Below, piece by piece: positions 44,035-55,149 of a DNA stretch of 64,000 bases. How positions within the stretch are numbered: the first letter of the stretch is position 1; the number at the start of each line of letters is the position of its first letter. Both the position numbers and the translations under genes were made by a program. Under the pieces are notes generated by a model, which worked only from the letters and a program-made list of their open reading frames with translations, had not been told where the DNA came from and searched no databases. Origin of the DNA: Deroplatys truncata (lineage: Eukaryota > Arthropoda > Insecta > Mantodea > Mantidae); contig CM060989.1 of NCBI GenBank assembly GCA_030765065.1, positions 35,207,501-35,271,500 on the forward strand, written 5' to 3'.

Positions 44035-44942
44035 CTGAAAAATAACAATTTTAATACTGAATTTAATTTACAATAAAACTGCTTTGGTGAACTTTGTGAT
44101 AGTGATGTGTCTATAATTAGTAATTATTGAGTTGATTATAACATTACATCACTTGCTTGTTTTTATAATGAATACATGTTTCAGGGGCTAATTGCTCCCA
44201 TCCTCAGTTCCTTGCCGACTGTCTGCATCATTCATTTTAGTTGTTAGTTTGATCTCTGGTGGCGGTTCGAAGAACTACTTCAAAAGTAAGTATCCTGGCA
44301 GGATTTCAAAATTATAAATGTGGTTTCTGTTTTTCCAAATTGTAAGTTCTGTTTTTACTGAGATGTTTTTTAGTATTTTTGGGCTTCTGTTTATGGTGTG
44401 TTCGTCTCTCCAAAAGTGCCAAGCTACTGCTGATTTATCTACCTGTGTAACTGAGTTGTTCTTTTGCTCTTGTTTTTATATTTCTTTTGGTTTTTCCAAT
44501 GTAGATTCTTTTGCAGTCGTTGCAGCTGATCTGGTATATTCCTGGTTTATTCTCCTGTGGATCTTTTCTTCTTCAGTAGGGGTGAGCATGGTAATTCCTT
44601 TTATTCTCTTTTTGCTCACGGCTCTGCTCATTTTCTTATGTATTGTTTCTGGCCTGAATTCATTTTCTGTACTATGCTTAATATGTTGTTTAGCTCAAAT
44701 GCATATTCCTCTTTGTTCATAGGGACGTTAACCAGTCGGTGTGTCAGACTGTTGAGTGCTGCATGCTGGTGGGGAACCGGATTGAAACTGTTTTGTTTTA
44801 TGTAGCTATTTTTGTGTGTGGGTTCCATGTGGATGCCAATTGTTAGGTTAACAAAAACCGCATTTATAATTTTGAAATCCTGCAAGGAGACTTACTTTTG
44901 AAGAAGTTCTTCCAACCGCCAAAGAGATCAAGCTAACAACCA

Positions 44943-45977
44943 TACCCCCGCTGCTGTATCTTTGCACTTGACAGCGTAGCTTCGCATAAGGTTGGCTACA
45001 TTGTGGTTGCAACGTTGCCAGAGTGGCTAGTAAACACAACAGCCGATTGTTCTCGTTTCTATCGTGTCTAAGCTGCATACAAAAAGTGTACGTAAGTAGC
45101 AAACGTCAATAATAACTATTTTGTATTATTATTGTTAATTGAAAGTAAGCGATATAAGCAGCTTTGGTATAGTCGGATACTCCTTTCTATGATAATAGGC
45201 ATAAATATGTCTACATATGGCGTCTAATTGGAAAGCATCAAGATTTGTGACTGGACGAGGCTGCTTTCTTTTCTTCCCTGGAGTTGATAGAAATACCTGT
45301 TGCGTTTCAGATGGTTCAGGAATTTTGTCCTCTTTCTCTTGGAGTTTCACTCCCTTGTAAATAACAGTTCTCGTGCTTAGTCTAAGAGCTGCTGCAGTTC
45401 ATTGTACGGCTTTATCAGCAGGAATAGAGGGATTGCCATGAAGCTTCATGTACACCTTTTCCTGTTCAAAGAATTCCCGGGTTCTCCTTAATAGTTCCAA
45501 TGCCTGATTATTAAATGGCACACCTCGCCGCAAAGGATTTTCACTTCGTGAATCATCACTCGGCGATTGGCGTCGTTTTTCAGACATTGTCGCACTTAAG
45601 TTTTGTTTAAATAAATAATATGAATGAAATATATATAAAACAGATAAATATAAATAAATATATATATATATGTATAAATGAACAATAACAACACTATCAA
45701 ACAATAACCACAAATATAAATAACAATATGTAGCTTGCAAAGAACAACTCGACGCTCATGCTAGAGATTCACAAACTGAAGCTTGTGGCTGGGAATAGTT
45801 ACATCTGGCAACAGAGCCGACTCTAGTTCTGATTCCGCTTTGTCATCGACCATCCGGAATGCTGCCCTGTGATTGGCTTAGGAAGTCAAACGGTTGAAGC
45901 TTTTTCATCTGTTTTTTTCGCGAGTGTACCAACTTAAAACGCTAGCTGTCAAGTGCAACGTTACAGCGGCGGGGGTA
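44943..45977 (-). mobile_element. TA-flanked DNA transposon, copy B
   Basis: 1,035 bp with inverted ends TACCCCCGC...TTTGCACTTGACAG and its complement at the right; the inner arms extend over about 35 bp. The uninterrupted gamma arm reads AACAACTAAAATG where this copy has AACAAC-CA-element-TA-AGATG, so the target is TA, with the left copy mutated. The minus-strand gene starts MSEKRRQSPSDDSRSENPLR at 45587 and reads NQALELLRRTREFFEQE and PSIPADKAVQ, then a stop. It continues RTVIYKGVKLQEKEDK and LDAFQLDAICRHIYAYYHRK, ending at 45135. Only the N-terminal DNA-binding part is encoded; no catalytic domain. It is the sister of 20006-24710. Confidence 0.85.
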
Positions 45978-46009
45978 TAAGATGAATGATGCAGGCAGTG
46001 GACAAGGAA

Positions 46010-46080
46010 CTGAGGAGGGGGACAATTAGTCCCTGAAACATGTATTCATTATAAAAGCAAGTAAGTGATGTAGTGTTACA
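46010..46080 (+). ncRNA. hammerhead-like motif, PLE gamma
   Basis: CTGAGGA (46010-46016), helix II GGGAC/GTCCC, U, GAAA (46035-46038), then a CAT...ATG-closed hairpin. After the hairpin the sequence is TAG rather than an N-U-H triplet, so cleavage is doubtful. A mirrored copy with CTGAGGA is on the minus strand at 44207-44179. Confidence 0.45.
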
Positions 46081-46470
46081 GTTGTCTCAATAATTACTAA
46101 TTTTAATACTGTTTATATAGAATTAAATACTAATACATAATTCTAACTTTGTATGTGTCTGCAGCCTGGTAGTAAGCATATTGCTTTCTAAGCAAACAGG
46201 TCTAGATTTGATTTCTTGAAGGTGGGGCAAGTTCTTTTTTAATTAAGATTATTACCTACCTACCAACCATTTACATGCACAAAATGGAAATTTTTATTAC
46301 TCTAGCCTCACTTCTACACCAGAACTTACTGGAACATGCTTCAAAGACTACTGTCTCCATCATCAGCCTAAACTCACTGCTGCACTTCCTCTCGTGACTT
46401 GTTTATCGCATTTTCTGGCTGTACATAGTGTATTAGATCCTTTTCTGGCAATCAAAGTTTAATAAATGGT

Positions 46471-47820
46471 TGATATTGTAATAAAAAGAAGCTAGAAACA
46501 GTGATGTGTATTGAATTTATTTAAGGGTGAGTCGGAATTGTTACACTAACATCACTTACGTTTACTCACTTAACATGTTTCGGGAAACCGTTGTTCCCAT
46601 CCTCAGAAGGTTAATTCGACTGTTCTATCAACAACCAACTGGTCTAACCATGGGCAACCCACTTTCACCCTTCTTGGCAGATTTATTTATGAGCTACTTA
46701 GAAATACACATAACAACTTCCTTTCCATACATGTTTAAAGTTTGGCACAGATATGTTGACGACATCTTCGCTGTTGTCCCTAATAGGTTCATACAAGACT
46801 CCTTAGCCTTACTAAACTACAGAACCAATCAATAAAATTCACCATAGAAATAGAAAAAGAAGGCAGGCTACCATTTTTAGACCTAAAAATCATCAGAGAA
46901 CAAAAGAACCTAACCTTTGGCATATACAGGAAGCCAACACACTCTACTAATTACATAAAAAATAAGAGTTTCAATCCAACCACACACAAACATGCAGTAC
47001 TAAACAGCCTAACACATAGACTGGTATATACCCCCTTAAATAAAAAAGAATACCAGTTAGAATACCAGCATATAGTAGACACAGCAATACATAATGGGTA
47101 CAACAAAGCAACTATTGACAAAAAAATTGCAAAATTCAAACGACAGATGCACATCAGAAACACAACAAATCTCAGCCAGCAAGATAAAGAGCTAAAGTTC
47201 AAGAAATTCACATACCACCCAGGAACATTTCACAAATTTAACAAGATTTTCATGAAACATAACATCAGCCTAGCTCCACAGAACAAATTTAACATAGAGA
47301 AATTACTTTGTAACAAGTTAAAAGACCCCATTCCACAAGACAAAAAAGCTGGAATCTATAAAATCAATTGTTCAGATTGCAATAAAGTATACATAGGTAA
47401 GACAAAAAGAAACTTAGAAACTAGGCTAAAGGAGCACATGAGATGTATTAAATACAAACAAATGGACAAATCTGCAGTTTCACACCATTTTTGGATCACT
47501 AACCACAACATCAAACCCAATATTACATTAGTCAATCCAGCCAAATTTGCAGCCGAATTAGATGCATGGGAGAAGATCACCATTCTAAAACACAACACAC
47601 ATCTAATGAATTTTGATTTGCCGCCACAAAATCCTCTCTGGAAGTACATTTCTCCACCACAAGATGCCACCACAGGATCCAGTCCAAAAAACGGAAACAC
47701 CAACAACACGGGCCAGTCGAATTAACGTTCTGAGGATGGGAACAACCGTTTCCCGAAACATGTTAAGTGAGTAAACTTAAGTGATGTTAGTGTAACAATT
47801 CCGACTCACCTTTAAATAAA
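46471..47820 (+). mobile_element. Penelope-like element, lineage alpha, copy 2 (5' truncated)
   Basis: A 13-bp direct repeat TTTAATAAATGGT flanks it (46458-46470 and 47821-47833). It has the inverted left end (46471-46618) fused directly to reverse transcriptase at FYQQPTGLTMGNPLSPFLAD. YVDD is intact; a one-base loss near 46817 shifts the frame at LALLN. The GIY-YIG part (47147-47725) is complete: GIYKINCSDCNKVYIGKTKR. Its 3' motif has CTGAGGA (47730-47736) and GAAA (47755-47758). The two exact flanking repeats show integration of this truncated form. Confidence 0.9.
47722..47796 (+). ncRNA. hammerhead-like motif, PLE alpha-2
   Basis: It is the same layout as 24188-24263: CTGAGGA (N7 is G, a tolerated position), TGGGAA/TTTCCC, GAAA, a TTAAGT/ACTTAA hairpin, TTA and then a GTGTAAC arm. 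The mirrored copy in the left end is at about 46527-46612. Confidence 0.6.
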
Positions 47821-47867
47821 TTTAATAAATGGTGTTTACTTTTATGTAGAATAATTTCTTCAGTCAT

Positions 47868-48385
47868 GTGAGTGTAACACATCGGATTTTTTATTTACAA
47901 TTTCTTATTGCATTCTTTGTTGTATTCTTCTTTGTTGTATTCTTCTATGTTCATGTGTTTGATTACCAGTCTGAAGGTAAGGCTGTTTATTATTGCATGT
48001 TTGTGTTACCTGGTTGTTGTTAATGTAGTTATCTGCATGTGTATCTTTTCTATGGATGCCTATTTTATTCTGATTTCTCATGATGTTTATGTGGAGAAAG
48101 GGCAGCACGTTACTGGATTCTGTTTTTATTGTAAATTTTACTGATGTATCATAAGTTCAGTTGAGTTGTTGCGTTCTTAACAAACTTCTTGACTACTGTG
48201 ACAAAAATGTTGTTTACATATCTATGCCACAGTTTATATATGTGCAGAAATGCTTCTGTTACAAGTATTTCCAAACAACTCATGTATAAGTTTACCAGAA
48301 AAAGGGAAAGTGGGTTGAAATGGTTTGGATGGAGTGCAACACTTCCTATATTTACTAGGTACTTGGTAGAGAAAGTAAAGACGGA
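47868..48385. mobile_element. PLE reverse-transcriptase scrap between (CA)n-element ends
   Basis: The left edge is the reversed start of the (CA)n element (AGTCATGTGAGTGTAACACA) and the right edge its forward end (TACTTGGTAGAGAAAGTAAAG). Between them a minus-strand stretch (48108-47905) reads MLPFLHINIMRNQNKIGIHR and THADNYINNN, the post-YVDD part of a PLE reverse transcriptase (L-P-F-L-D in relatives, D replaced by H). Confidence 0.55.
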
Positions 48386-48399
48386 TAAAACTGGCTAAA

Positions 48400-49100
48400 A
48401 TTTACAATTTGAATGTAAATTTATCACAGCATCACAAGCAGCTCTGATATATTAAAGAGCACAGAGATTGACTGAATTTATCTCAACTAATTCAAATATT
48501 AAACAATTCTTGTCTGTAAGTTCTACAACCTGTCATCAAACAAAATATACATAATTGGCAAACCTACTACAAGAATGTCAACTAAAAAATTTGGTAGGGA
48601 ATGAATCACTTCAAACTTTGTCTTTAACTGGTATAATAGCATACTTAATCTGCAAAACTCATTTGCTAAAGGTCAGTTGTTTCATCATTACACTCATTTA
48701 AGCTGTAGCACATTAAAAATTAAAGATGTTTTCACCTTCATTGCTATAAAGAATAATTTTACAAAAGCAAAACATATTAAAGAAATTCAAAGATAATTTC
48801 TTGTTTTCTTTCTTTCTTTTCACAGAGAAATAGTTTATCTCAATTTTTGTATACACATAAACACTTTCATGATGTTAATTACCTCCATGAAGTTTTTTAG
48901 TTTGCTTTCAATACTTATTCCATTTTTCATTCATGCTTGTTTCCACTACTTTTTGAACATTATAGTAACTTTTACCTTGTATGTTCCTTAATTTTAAAAT
49001 GAATTGCTTTGTGAGAACTGCTTGTGAGAAATGATTTTCAGTTTATATTTTATCTCGTTTTCCTTTAAAATTTTGTAAACACAAAGAGTTACTAATTTAC
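48400..49100. other. intronic sequence, nothing recognised
   Basis: AT-rich intron next to the 49113-49273 exon. No repeat or gene recognised. Confidence 0.5.
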
Positions 49101-49112
49101 ACTATTACTTAC

Positions 49113-49273
49113 GATTTTCTCTCTTTCTGCCCAACCTGTGACACCTTTAGCTTGTCCTCCTTGTGACAGACTATACTGCGGTACAGTGTTGATACAAGCA
49201 GCAACTGTTGACTATAACTTAGCTGCACAATTTCAAAAGTCTCATTTAACAGCTCAGTCGACTTGCTCAAGTG
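49113..49273 (-). CDS. TECPR2: TECPR2 exon, WD propeller
   Basis: A 161-bp exon: acceptor AACACTTTCAG before CACTTGAGC (phase 0), donor AAAATC/gtaagt (phase 2, completed by T of the next exon). It encodes HLSKSTELLNETFEIVQLSY, SQQLLLVSTLYRSIVCHKED and VSQVGQKERK. The I-V-Q-L-x-Y-S-Q-x-x-L-L-V-S-T-L-x-R-S run matches vertebrate TECPR2 (and the related HPS5-type propeller) at the same place. Confidence 0.93.
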
Positions 49274-49534
49274 CTGAAAGTGTTACATGATAAAAAATTA
49301 GTGTTTTATTCCTACTTTGCTCCAATATTCAAATTTTAAAATTAATATCCTACTCTAAAGTTCATGAATTCATTGTTTCTAGAGCAAAGGGAATAAAAAA
49401 TTGCAGTTAGTGAATTGAGTAGAAATTTCATTTGCGCTATCTAACCTAAGAAGGCAAAATACATGCTGCAAAGGATTTAAGTCTGTTTCACAATAACTGA
49501 GACAGAAAGCAGAATAAGATAGACAAAGTTAAAA

Positions 49535-49650
49535 TACATGTATTGTAATGTGAGCATTCACAATCAACAGGAAGCTTTCCCAGGTCCTAAGAATGGGAAA
49601 GAAGATTTTATCAAGTTTTAACTTTCTCATTCTTGTTCCCAGGCACAACA
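49535..49650 (-). repeat. unnamed repeat R, copy 2, one part
   Basis: The reverse complement aligns with 29525-29640. The other part, at 50359-50525, aligns with 26880-27073. Both parts are separated by a mariner. Confidence 0.75.
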
Positions 49651-50358
49651 TATGAGGGCTATCCAGAAAGTAACCTCTGTTCATGCATAGCACGAGAAGT
49701 AGTGGGGGTAGTGCCACCATTTCGACATCAGCGAGCACACTGGCTCAGTACACTTCTAGCTGTGCAACATGAAGCATCGTAATGTCGTGTGTTTGCTAGT
49801 TATAACCTAACAACATGAATGCCAAAATAACAATCCCGCCAAGTGTGAAGAGTGTGGTGTTGTAAGATTTCTTTCAGCGAAACATCACTCAGCAGCTGAA
49901 ATTCATTGTGAATTGTGTGGGGTTTATGGCCCAAACATTATGAGTGAAGGTGTTGTCCATCAATGGATATGAATGTTTAAAAATGTAAAAACAAACATTC
50001 ACAAAGAAGACAGGCGCGATAGGCCTTGTCTTGCCAGTGATGACCTAGTGAACAAAGTTGATGAAAAAGTTTGTGAGAATCAGTTCACAATCACAAAACT
50101 TTCTTCTCATTTTCCCAAAATTTCTCAGAGTCTTTTACATGAGATAGTGACCAGTGGTAGATAGTCACAGGTAGCAGAATTTTATACAGAGGGTATTTCA
50201 AAGACTGTGAAAAGGTATGACAAGTGCTTGAATCTGTCAGAGACTATGTATAAAAATAGAGAAAAGCTGTAGTTTTCAGATGTATATAATAAACTTTTGT
50301 ATGTATACGGTTTCATGCTTATTTTAAAACGGAGGTTACTTTCTGGACAGCCCTCATA
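49651..50358 (+). mobile_element. mariner M5, internally deleted
   Basis: Ends TGAGGGCTATCCAGAAAGTA and its complement TACTTTCTGGACAGCCCTCA lie at TA (49651-49652, 50357-50358). Frames give VRFLSAKHHSAAEIHCEL, EGVVHQWIWMFKNVK and DDLVNKVDEKVCENQFTITK (DNA-binding half). The C-terminal AEFYTEGISKTVKRYDKCLN follows directly. The whole catalytic core is deleted. Terminal repeats differ from M1, M2 and M3. Confidence 0.82.
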
Positions 50359-50525
50359 TTAGATCCATATTGTGCACATTAGACTCTTCGCTGTATAAAT
50401 CATTCAAGGCAGCCTTGGCATGTAAACAGCCACTAGAGCTCTCTCTAATCACAAGCCGAGGAAAATGAAACTGGAAGAAATTCTAGCATATGTGCATTCT
50501 AATCTGACATTCAGATCTATTGCAC
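50359..50525 (-). repeat. unnamed repeat R, copy 2, other part
   Basis: Reverse complement of the family described at 26880-27073 (TGCACAATATGGATCT at the mariner junction). Confidence 0.75.
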
Positions 50526-51942
50526 AAAAGGTCATCTGTAATTTAATTGAATCTTGAGTCGGTGTATACACTAAAACTTCACTTACTTGAAATGAATCAA
50601 TTTCAAGATTAAATTTTCAATTAAATTATTGTTTTGCTTCACTGTCTCTAACTTCTGAATAACACTTCAATTATTCAAAAGGTCATCTGTAATTTGTTTA
50701 TATGCAACTCAAAACTGGCTATTCTAAAAATCAATAGCAACAGCCAGTAGAAATTAACAAACAACTTGAATGTACACTATTAATAAAGGAATAAAGCTTG
50801 GTGTGACTAGAGGAATCGGAAATAGTAACAGGTCTGCATTTACAAAATGTTTACTGTTGTCAAATTTTTAAGTTGGCTACCTGCGTTATGTTGGCAGGTG
50901 AAAAAATATCATTGATCAGTTAAAAACAAATGAAATCCAATGCACAAAATTGACTTTTCCACTTTATCGATATGCATTCCCATTATTGTTACCTGCTATT
51001 GAGAACCAAAATGTTATGCGCTGTTTTGCTTCCAGTTCTTGTTTCCATTTTAATTTCCATTCTCGGGTTATTGTGAAGCAAGCTTTATCATCAATGTTCA
51101 GTTGGTGGGGATACCACAAACTTCATATTTATGATAAACATTTCAGGATAAAAAAATATACGTCTTATCTGGCTTGCTTCCTTTTGACAAAATTGTTTAG
51201 TTCAAAGCAATTAAGGCACTTTTTGCAACTGATAAGTCCTATTCCTTTGCTTAAATATTGCTTTCTAATGCTAGACATTTGATAATGATGTCACTAGTCT
51301 TTTTATACTCCAATACTTTTCATAAAAATTATCTAGATAAATGGGGGCCGGGCATCATTTCAGGTAATCTGCATTCCTTTATTCATTTAAATAGCACAAA
51401 AAGCAACTCTATAAAAAGAATACTAATTTTGTCCAACTGCTGTCATAAAATTATGTCTGGTTATTAATCTAAATGATGAAGTAGATTTCTTGGGGAGCTC
51501 CGGGGTAATCTGTGCTGGCTGATAAATTTCTTTCCCAGTTTTGTACTCTTAAATTTTCTTCATGTTGTCCATCATTTTCTTTAAAAATAATTTTATACAT
51601 CTGTTTGCAGGATGGAAGGGGAGTTTTTCAGTAGGTCATAGGTCGATTTAAACACAGACAACACTTACCCATAAGAGTCTGCTGCTCCTAGTAGTGTGAG
51701 AGTGAACCACAATATTTCAGAAACTACATTGCCAGAAACATAATACATACAGAATATACTTTTTCCTGCCAGGAATGTTATCTAAGCCTATGGAAGGAAG
51801 ATTCAATCGAAACTTAACAGAGGGCAGAACAGATATTTTTTCATGGATGCAGGAATCGCCTAAAAGTTCTTAGCACTTACTTCAATATAATCATTGGTTA
51901 ATTGTTTAAAATGGTATCACAATTCTGATACTATGGCAGTTG
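50526..51942. other. intronic sequence, nothing recognised
   Basis: About 1.4 kb without recognised element. Plus-strand open frames at 50950-51282 and 51258-51467 have no recognisable domains, splice pattern or conserved composition and are not called. Confidence 0.45.
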
Positions 51943-52233
51943 AATTAAGTTTTTTTATTTACGGATACTCTTTTACTACTATGGTTCTTACCATACCATT
52001 CTATACTGGGCGTGAAAGACCAGAAATTTTACCCAGAGGCATCTTTATCAGGCTTGAGGTTCTTGTATGCGTCATAAATCTACATATGATACAGGACCAC
52101 CAGTTTTACTTCCCTTCCAAAGGAAGCCATGCTAAGGAATTTGAAAAAATTCATCGAAACGCACCAGGTTTGAACCTGTGATCTGGAATTAGTGGCTAGC
52201 ATGGTACCCCTAGACCATAGAGGATGACACTAC
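51943..52233 (-). mobile_element. tRNA-derived SINE, copy 4, with target duplication
   Basis: Reverse copy. The strand-corrected head reads GGTCTAGGGGTACCATGCTA and AGGTTCAAACCTGG. It is flanked by a 14-bp direct repeat TACTATGGCA(G/A)(T/C)TG (51929-51942 and 52234-52247), a target-primed insertion footprint. Confidence 0.85.
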
Positions 52234-52439
52234 TACTATGGCAACTGGAAAGACGGGTGAGAGTATTTCAAGTTTAAAATGGAGTAACAACATACCATAA
52301 ATGAATAAAGGCAAAGAGATGAAAGCAAGCTGCATTAACTGCAATTCCTTTATGTTGTAATTTTGGTATTTGTTACACAATATGCTCAATAATACATAAT
52401 TTGTGTTCCTATTCAAATTAAAATGTTGTTGTTGACCAA

Positions 52440-53201
52440 TGGCACTGGGGATTAATTGATCTGCATCATTTTCCCTCTGGCTTCCCAATATAAAGTCTGT
52501 AAGTTATCACTTTTAAGGCCTTTGCATTTGGCGAGATGTTGTTTGTTCAGGATGACATCTTCACAGAGAGTGCACTTGGGTGTAGATAGGCATCGTATCT
52601 TGTAGAGGTGTTCTGCGAGGCAATCGTGGTCAGTTGCCATCCTAAATAAGGCCACTGCAGTTTTCCTTGGCATTTTTTATATATCAACTCTGTCTTTAAT
52701 ATTCTTATAATCTTTATCCTTTAATTGATCTTCTTCATCAAGTCTTTGGTGTCTTTTGAAATGTTGTTTAATGTTATTTAATTCTTTATTTATTTCTATT
52801 TGTCATGCAGGTTTTATTTGTTGTATTGCACCTTTTTTTGCTACTTAATCCGCATGTTCATTGCCCAAAAGTCCGACATGAGCTAGGATCCATTGTAGAG
52901 TGGCATGATTTCTAGTTTCAACTGCTTTAATTAGGCTTCTTATTTCTTTAATATTTCTTGTTTTATTATTGTAATTTACTATACCATCTATGGCTGATAA
53001 GATGACTATTTTTTGTTTTATGTATGATCTATATAAAATGTTCTGTAATGCTGCTTTTATAGCTGTTAATTCTCCATCATAGTGGTTTGACGTTTCATCT
53101 AATGTTAGATACCGTGCAAAATGTTTACAGTATACTCTGAGGCAGTATTTTATATCATAACATGCTGTGAATGCCAAAGTGATTGTAGTGTAAATTAACA
53201 T
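52440..53201 (-). mobile_element. LINE C-terminal fragment with RNase H domain
   Basis: Minus-strand frames: 53201-52845 reads NHYDGELTAIKAALQNILY, KIVILSAIDGIVN and LQWILAHVGLLGNEHAD, the E, central D and H-x-x-x-x-G-N-E-x-A-D motifs of the RNase H domain carried by some non-LTR clades (I/R1-like). 52673-52452 reads FRMATDHDCLAEHLYKI and CTLCEDVILNKQHLAKC, a terminal zinc knuckle. It is a different LINE family from 16509. Reverse transcriptase is absent. Confidence 0.8.
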
Positions 53202-53867
53202 TATTGTATGTACAGGATTTTAGATGTTTGTTAGCCATAAGTATTGTTAGGAAATAAGTTTACATGGCGTCACTGAAACTGGCAATAGAAGTGGGTAACA
53301 ATAAACCGAGGGGGTGAGTTGTTTATCACTAAGAAGAGACAAACAAATGACGTCAGGATAGCTTGCCTTTTTTTAGAAATGGAGGGAATATCTTCCCTAG
53401 AGTACATATGTTAGTAGTAGTGATTGGCTGACCAAAACAGATGCTAACCAATAGCAGTTCCATTATAATGTTTAGGCAATTCGAGGTGGAGTATATATTC
53501 TCGAGCTATAAGCAAGTATCGCGCAGTTCGGAAGAATCTCTCATGAGGTGCACATCATACAGTTTGGAAGAATCTCTCACGAGGTGCACGTCGCAGAGTT
53601 AGTTATAAAATCTGAAGTATGCGAAGTAATTGGTACGCGGCAACTAAAACGACTGTAGTTACATTCGGAAATATCACAGTTTCAGTCAGGCGTGTATAAA
53701 GATTAAATATGTGTATTATTAATTATGTGTGATGGCCTGATGGCAATAAAAGTGTAGAAACAAATTTTTTTCATCAGTATTATCTTTTAGCAACAACTCC
53801 TTTCCGTTTAGACACCCTGCTTAGAGAGACGTGCTCGACTGAGTTGTAATAGCTAGCCGGAGGACAA
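53202..53867 (+). repeat. LTR-like unit, copy 2
   Basis: Diverged partner of 4900-5671: TGTTAGGAAATAAGTTTACA start, GGGGGTGAGTTGTTTATCA, GGAGTATATATTC (TATA-like, near 53489), AATAAAAGTG, CTCCTTTCCG and a final TAGCTAGCCGGAGGACA. Two near-identical tandem blocks of about 50 bp near 53525-53600 (both with GGAAGAATCTCTCA-GAGGTGCAC) follow the TATA box. No internal genes follow. The identity as an LTR is inferred. Confidence 0.4.
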
Positions 53868-54348
53868 AGAACCCAAATTTAAAATAATAAAACAAGAGGC
53901 GCTCAACAAATAAGATAACACGAGCCATGAGAACCGCGACAACTCCTGCACCGGCATTTGTTTTATTCATGAGGGATACATCTATAAATATTCGGAGCTA
54001 TTCCCAAGCTGAATTAAAATGTACTCTTATACAAGACGATGTTACATTATAAAGAAACGCTTAAATATGTAGCATATTTCTGTTAATGCCTGCCTGTTGC
54101 ACCTTTTAACATACTAAAAGGTCTGATCAAGGAGAAATCAGCTTTAAGTGGCTTTTAAAGAAGTTTATAACTATCATCTTCATGGACATACATATGAGCA
54201 GAAAATTTTTAAAATGCTAGGAATGTACAAATTATATGCATTATTCTGTCATCCTGTATTCATACCTTTGCTCATTTTTCTAATTTACTTTTTGGTAATG
54301 TTCTTCAAAACTTCCTCAGTATGATTTATTCATATTCCTTACAATTCA

Positions 54349-54690
54349 CACAAATTAGTGCTTTAAACAGATCTACATTTTTGTGTAATAAGTTTTTGTC
54401 TATCGTTATGGTTTACCAATTACACAAAAGTCATTCAGAATGAAGTGGTCTTCATAGGCTATTCCCAGAAAATTCAAGTAGTAAGTATCTTAAAACATAT
54501 GGTATTCTAATCAAAATTGCTACAGCCATTTTTGAGAAAACCAAACATAACACAACTTTTTCCATGTAAAGAGTAGTTTGGGGTGAAAAAAAAAGCACCC
54601 ATATACACAGCCTTTCCTAAAAATACTTATTTTGCATTCGGGAAACTTCAAAACATTTATTTTTGGTGAAATCTCAGTATTGAAACCTAA
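54349..54690 (+). mobile_element. (CA)n-type short element, partial copy
   Basis: Middle-to-3' part only (ATCTACATTTTTGTGTAATA, GTTATGGTTTACCAATTA, GGTGAAATCTCAGTATTGAA). Both ends are missing. Confidence 0.6.
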
Positions 54691-55014
54691 ATTTTCTCTC
54701 CTTAATTCCATTTATAATACTGTTACTGATAAATGTACCCACTCCACCAGATACTCTACCTCTTATGTGCTTCCTGTTTCTGGCTTTGTTAACAAATGCA
54801 GGATCCACCCACCCTCTTCATTTCAATTAAACTGCTCTAAGATGTTGAAATAATACTAGATGATGATTTATAGGAACAGCTGCAGGAGCCTTATACAAAT
54901 AACTGCAGCTGTTGTATTAGTTTCTGGCAATGTTTCTGTTTTCCATGCTACACATATAATCAATTAACAAACATCAAATTTTTATGCATTTAAATGAATT
55001 GAGGTAAAAGTTAC

Positions 55015-55146
55015 CATATAAAAATCTATTTCTGTTTGGACAACCAAGCCATTCTTGTCCCCACTGAACAGTTTCATTCCATTCATACTCCATTCTATTG
55101 CTGTCACAGACGAACAATGTAGACCACTTATAGTGTAACGTTCCAC
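55015..55146 (-). CDS. TECPR2: TECPR2 exon, WD propeller
   Basis: A 132-bp exon of 44 codons: acceptor GCACTGTTGCAG before GTGGAACG (phase 0), donor TATATG/gtaact (phase 0). It encodes VERYTISGLHCSSVTAIEWS, MNGMKLFSGDKNGLVVQTEI and ends DFYM. W-S-x-N-G-M-K-L-F-S-G-D is identical to vertebrate TECPR2 and marks a WD-repeat blade. Confidence 0.94.
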
Positions 55147-55149
55147 CTG

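Larger units (their letters stand above)
44105..46110. mobile_element. Penelope-like element, lineage gamma, inverted dimer split by a DNA transposon
   Basis: Minus arm 44105-44885: NLTIGIHMEPTHKNSYIKQN and HAALNSLTHRLVNVPMNKEE (end of reverse transcriptase), then GIYQISCNDCKRIYIGKTKR in broken frames. The short plus arm (44840-44940, continuing 45980-46110) repeats the 3' end. The arms share CATGTTTCAGGG-type ends and the AATTACTAAT terminus. A TA-flanked transposon (44943-45977) separates the plus arm. Only the 3' half of the PLE is present. Confidence 0.8.

Noticed and set aside
50950-51467. Two plus-strand open frames of 69-110 codons
   Set aside because: No domain, no splice context and AT-rich composition like the surrounding intron.
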